From: Lentimicrobiaceae bacterium
Lineage (GTDB): Bacteria > Bacteroidota > Bacteroidia > Bacteroidales > JALOCA01
Assembly: GCA_023227965.1 (NCBI GenBank)
Contig: JALOCA010000002.1
Coordinates: 62,001-126,000 of the forward strand
Length of the DNA stretch: 64,000 nt
Reading direction: 5' to 3'
Positions 1 to 7,822 of this stretch are shown here, in pieces. The notes beneath the pieces are model-generated. The model saw nothing but the letters and a program-made list of their open reading frames with translations, was not told where the DNA came from and searched no databases. Every line of letters begins with the position of its first letter. The first letter of the stretch is position 1. A program made the translations under genes and the position numbers.

Positions 1-261
1 ATAGGTGTTATAAACGAAGTAGTCCGCAACCGTAACATCGTCATAGGTAAAGTGGAGATCATGCGCACGTTTTCCATCTTTGAAGCCGATATCACTCACA
101 AAAATGAAATTCTGAAAGCTTTTCGCAATGCCATAATGGATGGTGAAGAATTGGTGGTGGAACCTGCCGGTGAAGGAAGACCTTCTAACGACCGTTTCGG
201 GAAAAAAGATGATGGTGGTTTCAAAAGAAAAAAAAGAAGAGAGAACCGCCGTTGGGAATAA
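1..261 (+). CDS. DEAD-box RNA helicase, C-terminal end (partial)
   Basis: The reading frame is open from the first base and ends at a TAA at 259-261, so only the last 86 residues are present. They match the DbpA-type RNA-binding domain at the end of DeaD/CsdA-like helicases: a beta-rich stretch with IGVINEVVRNRNIVIGKVEI, then FSIFEAD and an amphipathic helix. A low-complexity basic tail rich in Lys, Arg and Gly (residues about 62-86) follows, typical of helicases that remodel ribosomal or cold-shock RNA. The helicase core lies upstream of the window. The family call rests on this domain alone. Confidence 0.75.
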   Translation: MGVINEVVRNRNIVIGKVEIMRTFSIFEADITHKNEILKAFRNAIMDGEELVVEPAGEGRPSNDRFGKKDDGGFKRKKRRENRRWE

Positions 262-469
262 TTTTTCTTTAATCGGTAGTCATCATATCTTGTCAGAGTC
301 CGTTTTGTTAAATCTGGGTTTACCGTGCTGTAATGTTTAGTACTGCTCATAGTAATACAACGTTACTTACTATTCATTAGCAGTAATTTTTTAACCGTTA
401 TATAAATGCATACAACAGAAAACAGGGCTTAACCCATAAGGGGAAAAGTTAAATTTAATGGTTAACCTT

Positions 470-694
470 TTAGCAAACTGCCTTGGTAAGCGTATTCCCG
501 GCTTTGAATTTTACTTTTTTACCATCTTCCGTTGTTTCAACGGAAAACATTCCGAAACCATTAAGGTCAACATCAGTGCTCTCTACCAAAGTCTGGGTAA
601 TAATGGTTTCAGCACTATCAAATGCCAGAGTCAAATTCGTTACAGACAAACCCGTAGCCTGCGATACCGAGTTGATTAATTTTTCTTTGTTCAT
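470..694 (-). CDS. HU-family DNA-binding protein, short form lacking the beta-arm
   Basis: This is a 74-residue protein with the HU/IHF N-terminal helices (MNKEKLINSVSQATGLS) and the turn LNGFGMFSV. In standard 90-residue HU the GFGxF turn leads into a long beta-arm (consensus RxGRNPxTG) that intercalates into the DNA minor groove. Here it is followed after about ten residues by the C-terminal FKAGNTLTKAV helix. About 16-20 residues of the arm are therefore missing, while both flanks align well. It probably still dimerises; its DNA-bending ability is doubtful. The gene stands alone, and a possible -7 element (TATTTTTG, minus strand 772-779) lies about 80 bases upstream. Confidence 0.8.
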   Translation of the reverse strand: MNKEKLINSVSQATGLSVTNLTLAFDSAETIITQTLVESTDVDLNGFGMFSVETTEDGKKVKFKAGNTLTKAVC

Positions 695-1037
695 GGTGTT
701 TATTTCTAATGTTATTATACAATGCCTCGATTTTGGAGTGCCTAAATTTTTAAGTTATTATCATATGGAATCAAAAATAGTTCAAAAACTTTTATAAAAA
801 TACAACTTTTTAGTATAGGTATATTCAACTCCCTCATATTTTTAAATTGCCCATTTTAAAATAGCCTTTAAATAAAGCTTTTTTAATGAATTTCCATAAA
901 AGGTATTATCTCTTTAAACAAAAAACTTACTTAGCTATATAAAAAGTTTACTTAGTAACCGGCATGTAGGTTAGGCATCGCAAACCCAACTGCCGGCAGG
1001 CTCATAAAACTGACATATGAAACGAGAGAAATTGTAT
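695..1037. other. AT-rich intergenic stretch, no gene seen
   Basis: No credible coding frame is present on either strand. The part next to the HU gene holds its likely promoter. Bases about 722-757 contain a degenerate copy of a word family (TGCCT..TTTGGAGT..GCCTAAA) that recurs near 1370-1400. Confidence 0.6.
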
Positions 1038-1354
1038 ATGACTTATGTTACATTAATGATAAAACCTGTTACATTGGTATATGATGGTTGAAACATTATT
1101 GATGTTTATCATTACATCAATATATAAAATGCAAACAATAACATATGAATATCAAACATTAATGTATGAATGCCAAGCATTGAAGGATGAAAGCCAAGTA
1201 TTAAAGGATGAATATCAAACATCAATAGATGAAAGCCAAGCATTAAAGGATGAAAGCTAAGCATTAAAGGATGAATACCAAACATCTTATGATAAAACCT
1301 GAACATCTTATGATGAATGCCAAACAACTTATGATGAAGGCTAAACAACTTATG
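1038..1354. repeat. Tandem array of about 15 degenerate 21-bp units
   Basis: Units of 21 bp, two of them 22 bp, follow one another head to tail. Each begins ATGA or ATAA and has a centre such as GCCAAGCATT, GCCAAACAACTT or ATCAAACATT. The ten units from 1145 to 1354 are exactly in phase, and the five before them are more diverged. Because 21 is a multiple of three, the minus strand stays open for 116 codons (1112-1462) and would encode a heptad such as HPLMLGF. I regard that frame as a product of the repeat rather than a proven gene. Confidence 0.85.
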
Positions 1355-1365
1355 ATGATGATAAG

Positions 1366-1502
1366 TGCCTTGAGTTTGGAGTATCTCAAAATGCCTAAAG
1401 TTATAGATTGCTTTCCAATTACTTGCTAAATGCTTCAGTGCTTGATTAAGTACTTTAGGCATTTGTAACTATAGCTCACTTTAAGTACTAATTAGTTACA
1501 AA
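1366..1502. repeat. Nested inverted repeats next to the tandem array
   Basis: A 13-bp perfect inverted repeat, AAATGCCTAAAGT (1389-1401) and ACTTTAGGCATTT (1452-1464), encloses about 50 bp. A second 10-bp inverted repeat, TTTGTAACTA (1462-1471) and TAGTTACAAA (1493-1502), overlaps its right arm. Similar words occur at about 722-757 and about 37634-37676, so this seems to be a dispersed intergenic repeat of this genome. Confidence 0.6.
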
Positions 1503-1618
1503 AATTTAAGCATTCCAAACTTTGGGTATTTCTAACTTTTGTTTAGCCGATATACAAGTGTGTAATTGCATTATAAATAGTAAGAATATTCAAAGGCTTA
1601 AATCGGGCACTGCGGTAA

Positions 1619-2041
1619 TTATGGCAGATACATTGCAAAATGTTTTATTCCAGCCTCGATAAAAGACGCACCTTCTTTAACAAAACCATACCTTTCATAA
1701 AAAGGCATTGCCCGCACCTGAGCATGCAGATATACTTTTTTTACCATCGGAACCACGTCAGCAAGCACTTCTTTTAGTAAAGCCGTTCCTATACCTCGGT
1801 TTCTGAATTCGGGCAACACGGCAAAGCGCTCTAATTGTATGCCTTTATCGGTTTCGCGCCAGCGGGCAGCTCCAACGGGAATTTCGTTGTACAACACCAG
1901 GTAATGGTTCGCTTTTTCCTCATTATCGTATTCGAGCATCGGGTCAACGCCTTGTTCTTCCACAAAGACCTTACGGCGTATGTTTGCCGCTTGTTCAAAA
2001 AGTGTTTTTTCGTTATAGTCGAAAGCTATAATTCGTATCAT
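1619..2041 (-). CDS. GNAT-family N-acetyltransferase
   Basis: This 140-residue, single-domain Gcn5-related acetyltransferase would transfer an acetyl group from acetyl-CoA to an amine. The acetyl-CoA pyrophosphate loop is visible as RNRGIGTALL (motif A, residues about 80-90), preceded by the beta-strand LERFAVLPEF and followed by motif B with PFYERYGFV. The N-terminal IRRKVFVEEQGV block is typical of the YjcF/ElaA branch of small-molecule acetyltransferases. The substrate cannot be told. It lies 93 bases downstream of pth on the same strand and may be the last gene of that transcript. Confidence 0.85.
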   Translation of the reverse strand: MIRIIAFDYNEKTLFEQAANIRRKVFVEEQGVDPMLEYDNEEKANHYLVLYNEIPVGAARWRETDKGIQLERFAVLPEFRNRGIGTALLKEVLADVVPMVKKVYLHAQVRAMPFYERYGFVKEGASFIEAGIKHFAMYLP

Positions 2042-2134
2042 GCGGCTAATGTAATAAAAGAATTTGAAATAGGGAATATTAATAAATAAACAAGCGCGGG
2101 AGGAATACCTTATTTCTCAACTTTATTCTTAGTC

Positions 2135-2698
2135 TTATTTATTGTTATAGAAATTCATAGCAGTATCAATCCCGCTTGTAACAAAGCTTTTAATAGCATC
2201 AACAATTAGCGGAATCCGCTCTGACATCAGTTTTTCTTCCTGTTTTGTCCAGCGCCCCAGCACGTGTTCCACCTGGAATCCACGGGCAAAATCGCTACCA
2301 ATGCCTACGCGCAACCGGGGAAACTCGGTGGTGCCCAAAGTTTCGATAATATGGTTCATCCCGTTGTGGCTTCCGCCACTTCCATGGGCTTTTATCCGTA
2401 TGGCACCAGGGTTAAGGTCAATATCGTCAGTAACCACAAGGGTGTTTTCCAATGGAGTTTTTGCTGCCTGCATCCAATAACGAAAAGCCTTTCCGCTTAA
2501 ATTCATATAAGTGGAAGGTTTTATAAGGATAAGATTTCTTCCTTTAAATTTGGACTCGGAAACATAAGCATAACGTTCAACCCTGAAAGTTGACTGCAAT
2601 GACTGTGCCAACGCATCTAACACAACAAAACCGATGTTGTGGCGGGTGTTGGCGTATTCTTCGCCTACGTTCCCGAGTCCAGCAATAAGATATTTCAC
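2135..2698 (-). CDS. pth: Peptidyl-tRNA hydrolase
   Basis: The enzyme cleaves the ester bond of peptidyl-tRNAs released from stalled ribosomes, recycling tRNA. Its 187 residues are the usual length. Visible signatures are the start KYLIAGLGNVGEEYANTRHN, holding the catalytic His of the NTRHNxG motif, then the KPSTYMNLSG block and the SGGSHNGMNHI loop. The start is a GTG that shares its first G with the TAG stop of the upstream rplY gene (TAGTG at 2696-2700), so the two are probably translationally coupled. The rplY-pth order is widespread in bacteria. Confidence 0.97.
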   Translation of the reverse strand: MKYLIAGLGNVGEEYANTRHNIGFVVLDALAQSLQSTFRVERYAYVSESKFKGRNLILIKPSTYMNLSGKAFRYWMQAAKTPLENTLVVTDDIDLNPGAIRIKAHGSGGSHNGMNHIIETLGTTEFPRLRVGIGSDFARGFQVEHVLGRWTKQEEKLMSERIPLIVDAIKSFVTSGIDTAMNFYNNK

Positions 2699-3282
2699 TA
2701 TTGTTTAGGAGCTTCGACTTCTGTAGTACCTTCGGCAGCAGCACGGGTGGGAACCACACTAGCTACAACCGAACTGGCAAGATCAAGTAACTGGATATTT
2801 TCTACCTTAATGTCATTTATCTTTATCATTTGTCCTATATCGAGGTCGTTAATGCTGATGGTGATGTCGTCAGGAAGATTTTCAGCCAGTCCTTTCACTT
2901 TCAATTTCCTGTATTTTTTCTGCAACTTACCACCTTTCAAAACTCCGGGAGCCGTTCCGGTAATAATTAAAGGAATGCTGATAACAACGGGTTTGCCGGG
3001 AATGAGTTCCAGAAAATCGGCATGCAGAATGCTGTCGTTTACCGGATGGTACTGTATGTCCTGAAGGGTGGCATTAATTTCTTTACCGTCCACAACAAGT
3101 TGTACAAGAAAAGTGTTGGGGGTAAACAGGAGTTTGTCGAATTCTTTCGCATCGGCAACAAAATGCAACTGTTCTTTTCCACCATACAAAACACAAGGAA
3201 CTTTTCCCTGCATACGGTTTCTTTTTGCATCTTTTTTCCCTACGTTCCCACGGAGGGAACCGCTAATAGATACTGATTTCAT
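2698..3282 (-). CDS. rplY: 50S ribosomal protein L25/general stress protein Ctc
   Basis: This is the long (Ctc/TL5) form of L25, 194 residues, which binds 5S rRNA in the large subunit. The N-terminal L25 domain (residues about 1-95) carries RNRMQGKVPCVLYGG and the strand LQDIQYHPVNDSILHADFLEL. The C-terminal TL5 beta-barrel follows (GKPVVISIPLIITGTAPGV, then LPDDITISINDLDIGQMIKI). A short acidic tail ends in EVEAPKQ. It overlaps pth by one base and is the first gene of the pair. Gene length and order are normal for Bacteroidota. Confidence 0.96.
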   Translation of the reverse strand: MKSVSISGSLRGNVGKKDAKRNRMQGKVPCVLYGGKEQLHFVADAKEFDKLLFTPNTFLVQLVVDGKEINATLQDIQYHPVNDSILHADFLELIPGKPVVISIPLIITGTAPGVLKGGKLQKKYRKLKVKGLAENLPDDITISINDLDIGQMIKINDIKVENIQLLDLASSVVASVVPTRAAAEGTTEVEAPKQ

Positions 3283-3325
3283 AAGTAATTGTGTTAAGAT
3301 TATAAATTAAGATTAAATGATTTCG

Positions 3326-4258
3326 TTAAAATTTAAAAATAGAACTGATAGACTGATGCCGGTGTACTCTGCCAATGACATCAGCAAGCATATCGGCACA
3401 ACTCAGTACTTTTATTTTATTGTTTTGGCATCTCTGGGGTATGGTATCAGTAACAAATATTTCTTTAAATACTGATTTTTCAATTTTTTCGCAGGCACTT
3501 GCCGATAAAACGGGATGGGTAACAAATGCCCGCACACTTGAAGCTCCGTTTTCTTCCATCAGTTTGGCTGCTTTGGTAAGGGTAGTAGCTGTATCTACAA
3601 TATCATCCAGTAAAATAACGTCTTTTCCTTTTACATCGCCTATGAGTGCCATGTCGTCAATCTGGTTGGGTTTAGTACGTTGTTTATAACAAATAACAAA
3701 AGGTACTTCCATAATCTTTGCATAAGCGGCTGCCCTGCGGGTACCCCCGGTATCGGGAGAAGCAAACACAAGGTTTGGTATGTGCATTTGCCTTATGTAG
3801 GGAATAAAAATTGAGGAAGCAAACAGATGATCAACCGGAAGGTCGAAAAATCCCTGAATTTGGTCGGCATGTAAATCAATGGTAATAATACGGTTTACTC
3901 CAGCAGCAGTAATCAGGTTTGCAACTAATTTGGCGGCAATAGATACACGGGGCTTGTCCTTGCGGTCCTGGCGGGCAAAACCAAAATAAGGAATTACGGC
4001 AACAATATGTTTTGCCGATGCCCTTTTGGCAGCATCTACCATTAGCAGCAATTCAAAAAGGTTATCTGAAGGCGGAAAAGTGGACTGAATGATGAAAATA
4101 TCGTTTCCCCGGATGTTTTCCTCATAAGAGGGTTGAAATTCACCATCCGAAAAATCGGTAAATTTTACATCACCTAATTTTTTTCCATAGCTTACTGCAA
4201 TTTTTTCGGAAAGATAGCGGGTAGCCCTTCCTGAAAAAATGTTGACCATAGTTGCCAT
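3326..4258 (-). CDS. prs: Ribose-phosphate pyrophosphokinase (PRPP synthetase)
   Basis: The enzyme makes phosphoribosyl pyrophosphate from ribose-5-phosphate and ATP, feeding purine, pyrimidine, NAD, His and Trp synthesis. Its 310 residues are normal. Visible are the N-terminal half with FSDGEFQPSYEENIRGNDIFI, the FGFARQDRKDKPR flexible region that binds ATP, the ITIDLHADQIQGFFD segment, and the PRPP-binding loop VILLDDIVDTATTLTKAA near residue 220. A clear -7 element on the minus strand (TACTTTTG, 4302-4309) lies 44 bases upstream. rplY follows on the same strand. Confidence 0.97.
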   Translation of the reverse strand: MATMVNIFSGRATRYLSEKIAVSYGKKLGDVKFTDFSDGEFQPSYEENIRGNDIFIIQSTFPPSDNLFELLLMVDAAKRASAKHIVAVIPYFGFARQDRKDKPRVSIAAKLVANLITAAGVNRIITIDLHADQIQGFFDLPVDHLFASSIFIPYIRQMHIPNLVFASPDTGGTRRAAAYAKIMEVPFVICYKQRTKPNQIDDMALIGDVKGKDVILLDDIVDTATTLTKAAKLMEENGASSVRAFVTHPVLSASACEKIEKSVFKEIFVTDTIPQRCQNNKIKVLSCADMLADVIGRVHRHQSISSIFKF

Positions 4259-4301
4259 TTTATACCAATTTTAATAATGCTTTATCCGTATTTTGAGGGC
4301 A

Positions 4302-4309
4302 CAAAAGTA
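4302..4309 (-). promoter_or_regulatory. -7 promoter element of prs
   Basis: Read on the minus strand this is TACTTTTG, matching the Bacteroidota consensus TAnnTTTG. It lies 44 bases before the prs start codon. Confidence 0.6.
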
Positions 4310-4387
4310 ATAAATTTTAATTACCCTGCAAAAATAGCACGATATAATTCAATACATTAAATTAAAATATTTCCCCATTGCAAAAAC

Positions 4388-4416
4388 TTGCAGTAACAAA
4401 AAAAACTGTATATTTG
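4388..4416 (+). promoter_or_regulatory. Promoter of tRNA-Leu
   Basis: TATATTTG at 4409-4416 fits the Bacteroidota -7 consensus TAnnTTTG. A TTG at 4388-4390 sits 18 bases upstream as the -33 element. The tRNA begins 24 bases after the -7 element. Confidence 0.6.
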
Positions 4417-4439
4417 CTGCCCTTTTCGCTCTTTACCAT

Positions 4440-4523
4440 GCCCGGATGGCGGAATAGGTAGACGCGTTGGTCTCAAAAACCAATGAGGTAACACTCGTGC
4501 CGGTTCGATTCCGGCTCCGGGTA
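4440..4523 (+). tRNA. tRNA-Leu (anticodon CAA)
   Basis: The sequence folds as a class II tRNA. The acceptor arm GCCCGGA pairs with TCCGGGT (first pair G-U). The anticodon stem TTGGT/ACCAA encloses the loop CTCAAAA, giving anticodon CAA for the UUG codon. A long variable arm (TGAGGTAACACTCG) and the T arm GCCGG-TTCGATT-CCGGC follow. The discriminator base is A and the CCA end is not encoded. A promoter precedes the gene and a hairpin terminator follows. Confidence 0.96.
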
Positions 4524-4534
4524 CACATTGATAG

Positions 4535-4563
4535 AGCTTTCTTGTTTTCAGGAAAGCTTTTTT
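4535..4563 (+). terminator. Rho-independent terminator after tRNA-Leu
   Basis: AGCTTTC (4535-4541) pairs with GAAAGCT (4552-4558) around a ten-base loop and is followed by a run of T. It lies 12 bases after the tRNA and 79 bases before the next gene. Confidence 0.7.
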
Positions 4564-4641
4564 AATTGGAATACATTTTTTAGTTGCGAAAACATTTGCC
4601 TACTTTTACCCGTTATTGTATCTTCTAAAAATTCATAATAT

Positions 4642-6216
4642 ATGGGAAATAAAAAATTTTCAGTGTATTTGCCCATTCTACTTGCCCTTATGCTGGCTAC
4701 CGGAATATTTATTGGCAATTCTCTTAACAAACAGAGAGATGCAGGAAGAAAAGACAAAATCACAAATGTATTACAATATATTTCAGAAGAATATGTAGAT
4801 ACGGTTAACAGCGAAAAGTTGGAAGCTTCCGCTATCGAAGGTATGCTTGAAAGCCTGGATCCACATTCGCAATACATTACTGCAGAAGATTTCAAAGAAG
4901 CTAACGACCCGTTGATGGGTAAATTTGAAGGGATAGGCATACAGTTCAGGATAGAAAAAGACACCATTTTCGTGGTGAATACTATACCCGGAGGACCGTC
5001 GGAAAAAGTGGGGATAATGGCTGGCGACCGTATCGTAAAAGTAGATGGCAAAAATGTAGCCGGAATGAAAATTACCGAACGTGAAGTGATGAAAAAGCTG
5101 AAAGGTCCCCGTGGAACCAAGGTGAAAGCAAGTATTTTACGTCGCGGAATTCACGGACTCGCTGACTACACCATCCTGCGTGATGTAATTCCAACCTACA
5201 GCATTGACATTGCTTATATGCCCAAACCTGGTATTGGATACATCAAAATCAGCAAGTTTTCGGCTACTACCCACAAAGAATTCCTGGAAGCTGCCAGCAA
5301 ATTAAAAGCCGAAGGAATGAAAAAGATGATACTCGATTTAAGAGGCAATTCGGGCGGTTTTCTGGATGCCGCCATCGGGCTTGCCGACGAATTTCTCCCC
5401 AATAAGAAATTGATTGTTTATACGGAAGGGTTACATCAGAAACGGGAAAAAGCCTTTGCCAGTGGTGAAGGAATTTTTGAAAATGAACCTTTGGTAGTTT
5501 TAATTGACGAAGGCTCGGCTTCTGCCAGCGAAATTCTTGCCGGAGCCATCCAGGACAACGATCGGGGAACCATCGTCGGACGCCGTTCTTTTGGCAAAGG
5601 ATTGGTACAGCGTCAGCTTGATTTACCCGATGGGTCTGCCGTTCGCCTTACCATTGCACGCTACCACACTCCGACAGGCAGATGTATTCAGAAACCTTAT
5701 AAAAACGGCATTGAACAGTATTATAACGAAGCTTACCAGCGTTACCTTGATGGGGAAATGGAAAATGCCGACAGCATAAAATTTGAAGATTCTCTCAAAT
5801 TTAAAACTCCCAAAGGACGTATCGTTTACGGCGGCGGCGGCATTATGCCCGATGTGTATATCCCCTTAGATAGAAACGAAAATTCTAAGTTTTACATAGG
5901 AGTGTTTAATAAGGGATTGGTTTACCAGTATGCCTTTGATTACACCGACAAAAACCGCAAGGCACTTGGACGTTTTAAAAACTGGCATGATTTTAATGAA
6001 AATTTCCAGGTAACTCCCTCTATGTGGAACGAATTTTTACAACTTGCTGCCAAAAACAATATTAAAAAGGTTACCAGCGACAAACCTGGCTCCGACGAAC
6101 GGATTAAGCAGCTCATAAAAGCTTTCATTAGCAGAAATATTCTGGACGACCAGGGATTTTATCCCATTTATCTTAAAACGGATAAAACATTTTTGAAAGC
6201 AATTGAACTTTTGTAA
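4642..6216 (+). CDS. S41-family C-terminal processing protease (CtpA/Prc-like)
   Basis: This 524-residue periplasmic serine protease belongs to the tail-specific family, which trims C-termini of envelope proteins. It has an N-terminal membrane anchor (residues about 6-24, YLPILLALMLATGIFIGNSL), a PDZ domain (about 95-175, with GIGIQFRIEKD and IMAGDRIVKVDG) and the catalytic domain. The Ser-Lys dyad is visible as Ser294 in GSASASE and Lys319 in FGKGLVQ, 25 residues apart as in E. coli Prc. A C-terminal extension of about 140 residues beyond GGGGIMPDV is usual in Bacteroidota homologues. It is followed by sod with a 42-base gap. Confidence 0.94.
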   Translation: MGNKKFSVYLPILLALMLATGIFIGNSLNKQRDAGRKDKITNVLQYISEEYVDTVNSEKLEASAIEGMLESLDPHSQYITAEDFKEANDPLMGKFEGIGIQFRIEKDTIFVVNTIPGGPSEKVGIMAGDRIVKVDGKNVAGMKITEREVMKKLKGPRGTKVKASILRRGIHGLADYTILRDVIPTYSIDIAYMPKPGIGYIKISKFSATTHKEFLEAASKLKAEGMKKMILDLRGNSGGFLDAAIGLADEFLPNKKLIVYTEGLHQKREKAFASGEGIFENEPLVVLIDEGSASASEILAGAIQDNDRGTIVGRRSFGKGLVQRQLDLPDGSAVRLTIARYHTPTGRCIQKPYKNGIEQYYNEAYQRYLDGEMENADSIKFEDSLKFKTPKGRIVYGGGGIMPDVYIPLDRNENSKFYIGVFNKGLVYQYAFDYTDKNRKALGRFKNWHDFNENFQVTPSMWNEFLQLAAKNNIKKVTSDKPGSDERIKQLIKAFISRNILDDQGFYPIYLKTDKTFLKAIELL

Positions 6217-6258
6217 TTTCTTCATGTTTTACAATAAACAACTTTAAATCTTATAACT

Positions 6259-6837
6259 ATGCTTTTTGAATTACCTTCTCTTCCTTACGCCATGGATGCT
6301 TTGGAACCGTATATTTCCAAAAATACCATTGAGTTTCACTATGGTAAACATCATCAGGCTTATGTAACCAATCTTAACAAACTGGTTCCCGGTACCGAAT
6401 TTGAAAACGCCACCCTCGAAGAAATTGTAAAACGTGCTACCGGTGGTATTTTTAACAATGGCGCCCAGGTATGGAATCATACTTTTTACTGGAGTTGCTT
6501 AGCTCCCAATGCAGGAGGTGAACCTTCCGGTTTGCTTGCCGACAGGATTAATCGCGATTTTGGCTCGTTTGCTACTTTTAAAGAAAAATTCAGTGCTGCC
6601 GCAGCCACCCTTTTTGGATCTGGCTGGGCATGGCTGGTTAAAAATGCCGATGGCAAACTCGAAATTATCCAGGAAAGCAATGCCGGAAATCCTTTGCGAA
6701 ACGGGTTTATTCCATTGTTAACCTGCGATGTATGGGAACATGCTTATTATCTGGACAAACAGAACCGCCGTCCGGATTACATCAGCGATTTCTGGAATCT
6801 GATAAACTGGAATACCGTTGCCCAGCACCTAAAATAA
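6259..6837 (+). CDS. sodB: Superoxide dismutase, Fe type
   Basis: The enzyme converts superoxide to oxygen and hydrogen peroxide in the cytoplasm. Its 192 residues are the normal length. The four metal ligands are visible: His27 (EFHYGKHH), His74 (VWNHTFYW), Asp157 and His161 (DVWEHAYYLD). The glutamine in NNGAQVWNHTF sits where Fe-type enzymes carry their active-site Gln, while Mn enzymes have Gly there, so Fe or cambialistic use is likely. Its presence suggests the organism meets oxygen at least at times. Confidence 0.96.
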   Translation: MLFELPSLPYAMDALEPYISKNTIEFHYGKHHQAYVTNLNKLVPGTEFENATLEEIVKRATGGIFNNGAQVWNHTFYWSCLAPNAGGEPSGLLADRINRDFGSFATFKEKFSAAAATLFGSGWAWLVKNADGKLEIIQESNAGNPLRNGFIPLLTCDVWEHAYYLDKQNRRPDYISDFWNLINWNTVAQHLK

Positions 6838-6865
6838 CATTTTTTAATTAACCCCCAAAATGAAT

Positions 6866-6884
6866 GAGTCATTGATAATGACTC
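6866..6884 (+). terminator. Hairpin downstream of sod
   Basis: GAGTCATT (6866-6873) and AATGACTC (6877-6884) form a perfect 8-bp stem with a 3-base loop, 28 bases after the sod stop. There is no T tract, so it may be a 3' stabilising hairpin instead of a terminator. It lies within a possible 43-codon ORF (6860-6991) that I do not consider a gene. Confidence 0.4.
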
Positions 6885-6982
6885 TGATAAGGCATTTCGG
6901 ACAAGTACTTGAACTTGAAAAATTCAGTGGTAAAAAAACTGATTATTTGTCAAAGGTACTTTATATTTTAAATATTATAATA

Positions 6983-7753
6983 CTAAAATAAATTCTTTTT
7001 TTGTTGATTATTTTTTGCAATAAAGAATAATAAAATACCCGAAATAAATAAAATAATACTAATTATCTGGGATGGTGATAAGGATGAGTTTAAAATTGAT
7101 CCCCGGTCGTCGCCTCTTAAATATTCCAATAAAAATCTGAAAATTCCATAAAATATTAGATAAACTATTGTTCGGTAATTAAATGAAATATATTTAATTA
7201 ATATAAAAAATAATAAAAAGAGGAATATGCTTTCATATAATTGTGTGGGATGAATTGGAAGAGCACCTTTATAAAAATCGTAAGGGAGGCTGTTTTTAGG
7301 AAATACAACACCGAATATTGAATTTGTAGGGCAACCGAAGCAGCACCCGCCCAAAAAGCATCCTATTCTGCCAAATGCATGGGCAACAACCAGTGATGGT
7401 ATCGAAAAGTTAATAAAAAATAAAATATTTAATTTTAAAAAATAAGAAATAAGTAAAAAAACTAAAATACCTGTAACAAATCCGCCATAAAAAGTTATAC
7501 CACTTTGCAGAAGATTATGTATGGTAAATGGCTTGTCGTGATGAAATAAAAATTCAAAAATATCGGCACCTATGAAACCTATAATAAAAGCGCAAATCAA
7601 CGAAATGTAAAATTGGGACTCAGTTTTTTGCGATATTTTTTCTTTCTTCATCTGGCTGTCGAGAAATAAAAAGGCAGCAATCATACCTAAACCAAGACAT
7701 ATATTATATGAGCCTATTGAAACATTATCAAATAATTTTATTATTTTTAGCAT
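6983..7753 (-). CDS. Lgt-like (prolipoprotein diacylglyceryl transferase family) membrane protein
   Basis: This 256-residue polytopic inner-membrane protein has about seven hydrophobic segments. It matches the Lgt fold in order: an N-terminal YNICLGLGMIAAFLF segment, SGITFYGGFVTGI, then the signature region AHAFGRIGCFLGGCCFG, then LPIHPTQLYESI and the late YLRGDDRG loop. In true Lgt the signature reads GRxGNF, with an Asn important for catalysis; here that Asn is Cys, and a Cys cluster GCFLGGCCFGC follows. It is probably a paralogue that need not modify prolipoproteins. The gene is markedly AT-rich and pairs with the small membrane protein upstream (69-base gap). Confidence 0.8.
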   Translation of the reverse strand: MLKIIKLFDNVSIGSYNICLGLGMIAAFLFLDSQMKKEKISQKTESQFYISLICAFIIGFIGADIFEFLFHHDKPFTIHNLLQSGITFYGGFVTGILVFLLISYFLKLNILFFINFSIPSLVVAHAFGRIGCFLGGCCFGCPTNSIFGVVFPKNSLPYDFYKGALPIHPTQLYESIFLFLLFFILIKYISFNYRTIVYLIFYGIFRFLLEYLRGDDRGSILNSSLSPSQIISIILFISGILLFFIAKNNQQKKNLF

Positions 7754-7822
7754 AGTGTATTATTAAAAAAAAGAGGTTAATAAAATATTTATCAACCCCT
7801 TTCAATTTAAAAAAATACCCGA

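Noticed and set aside
1112..1462. 116-codon minus-strand frame across the 21-bp repeats
   Set aside because: It stays open because the repeat length is a multiple of three; there is no domain, signal peptide or promoter, and its ends lie in non-repeat spacer.
6860..6991. 43-codon plus-strand frame after sod (MNESLIMTLIRHF...)
   Set aside because: It contains a perfect hairpin just inside its start and runs into the convergent Lgt-like gene; no family recognised.
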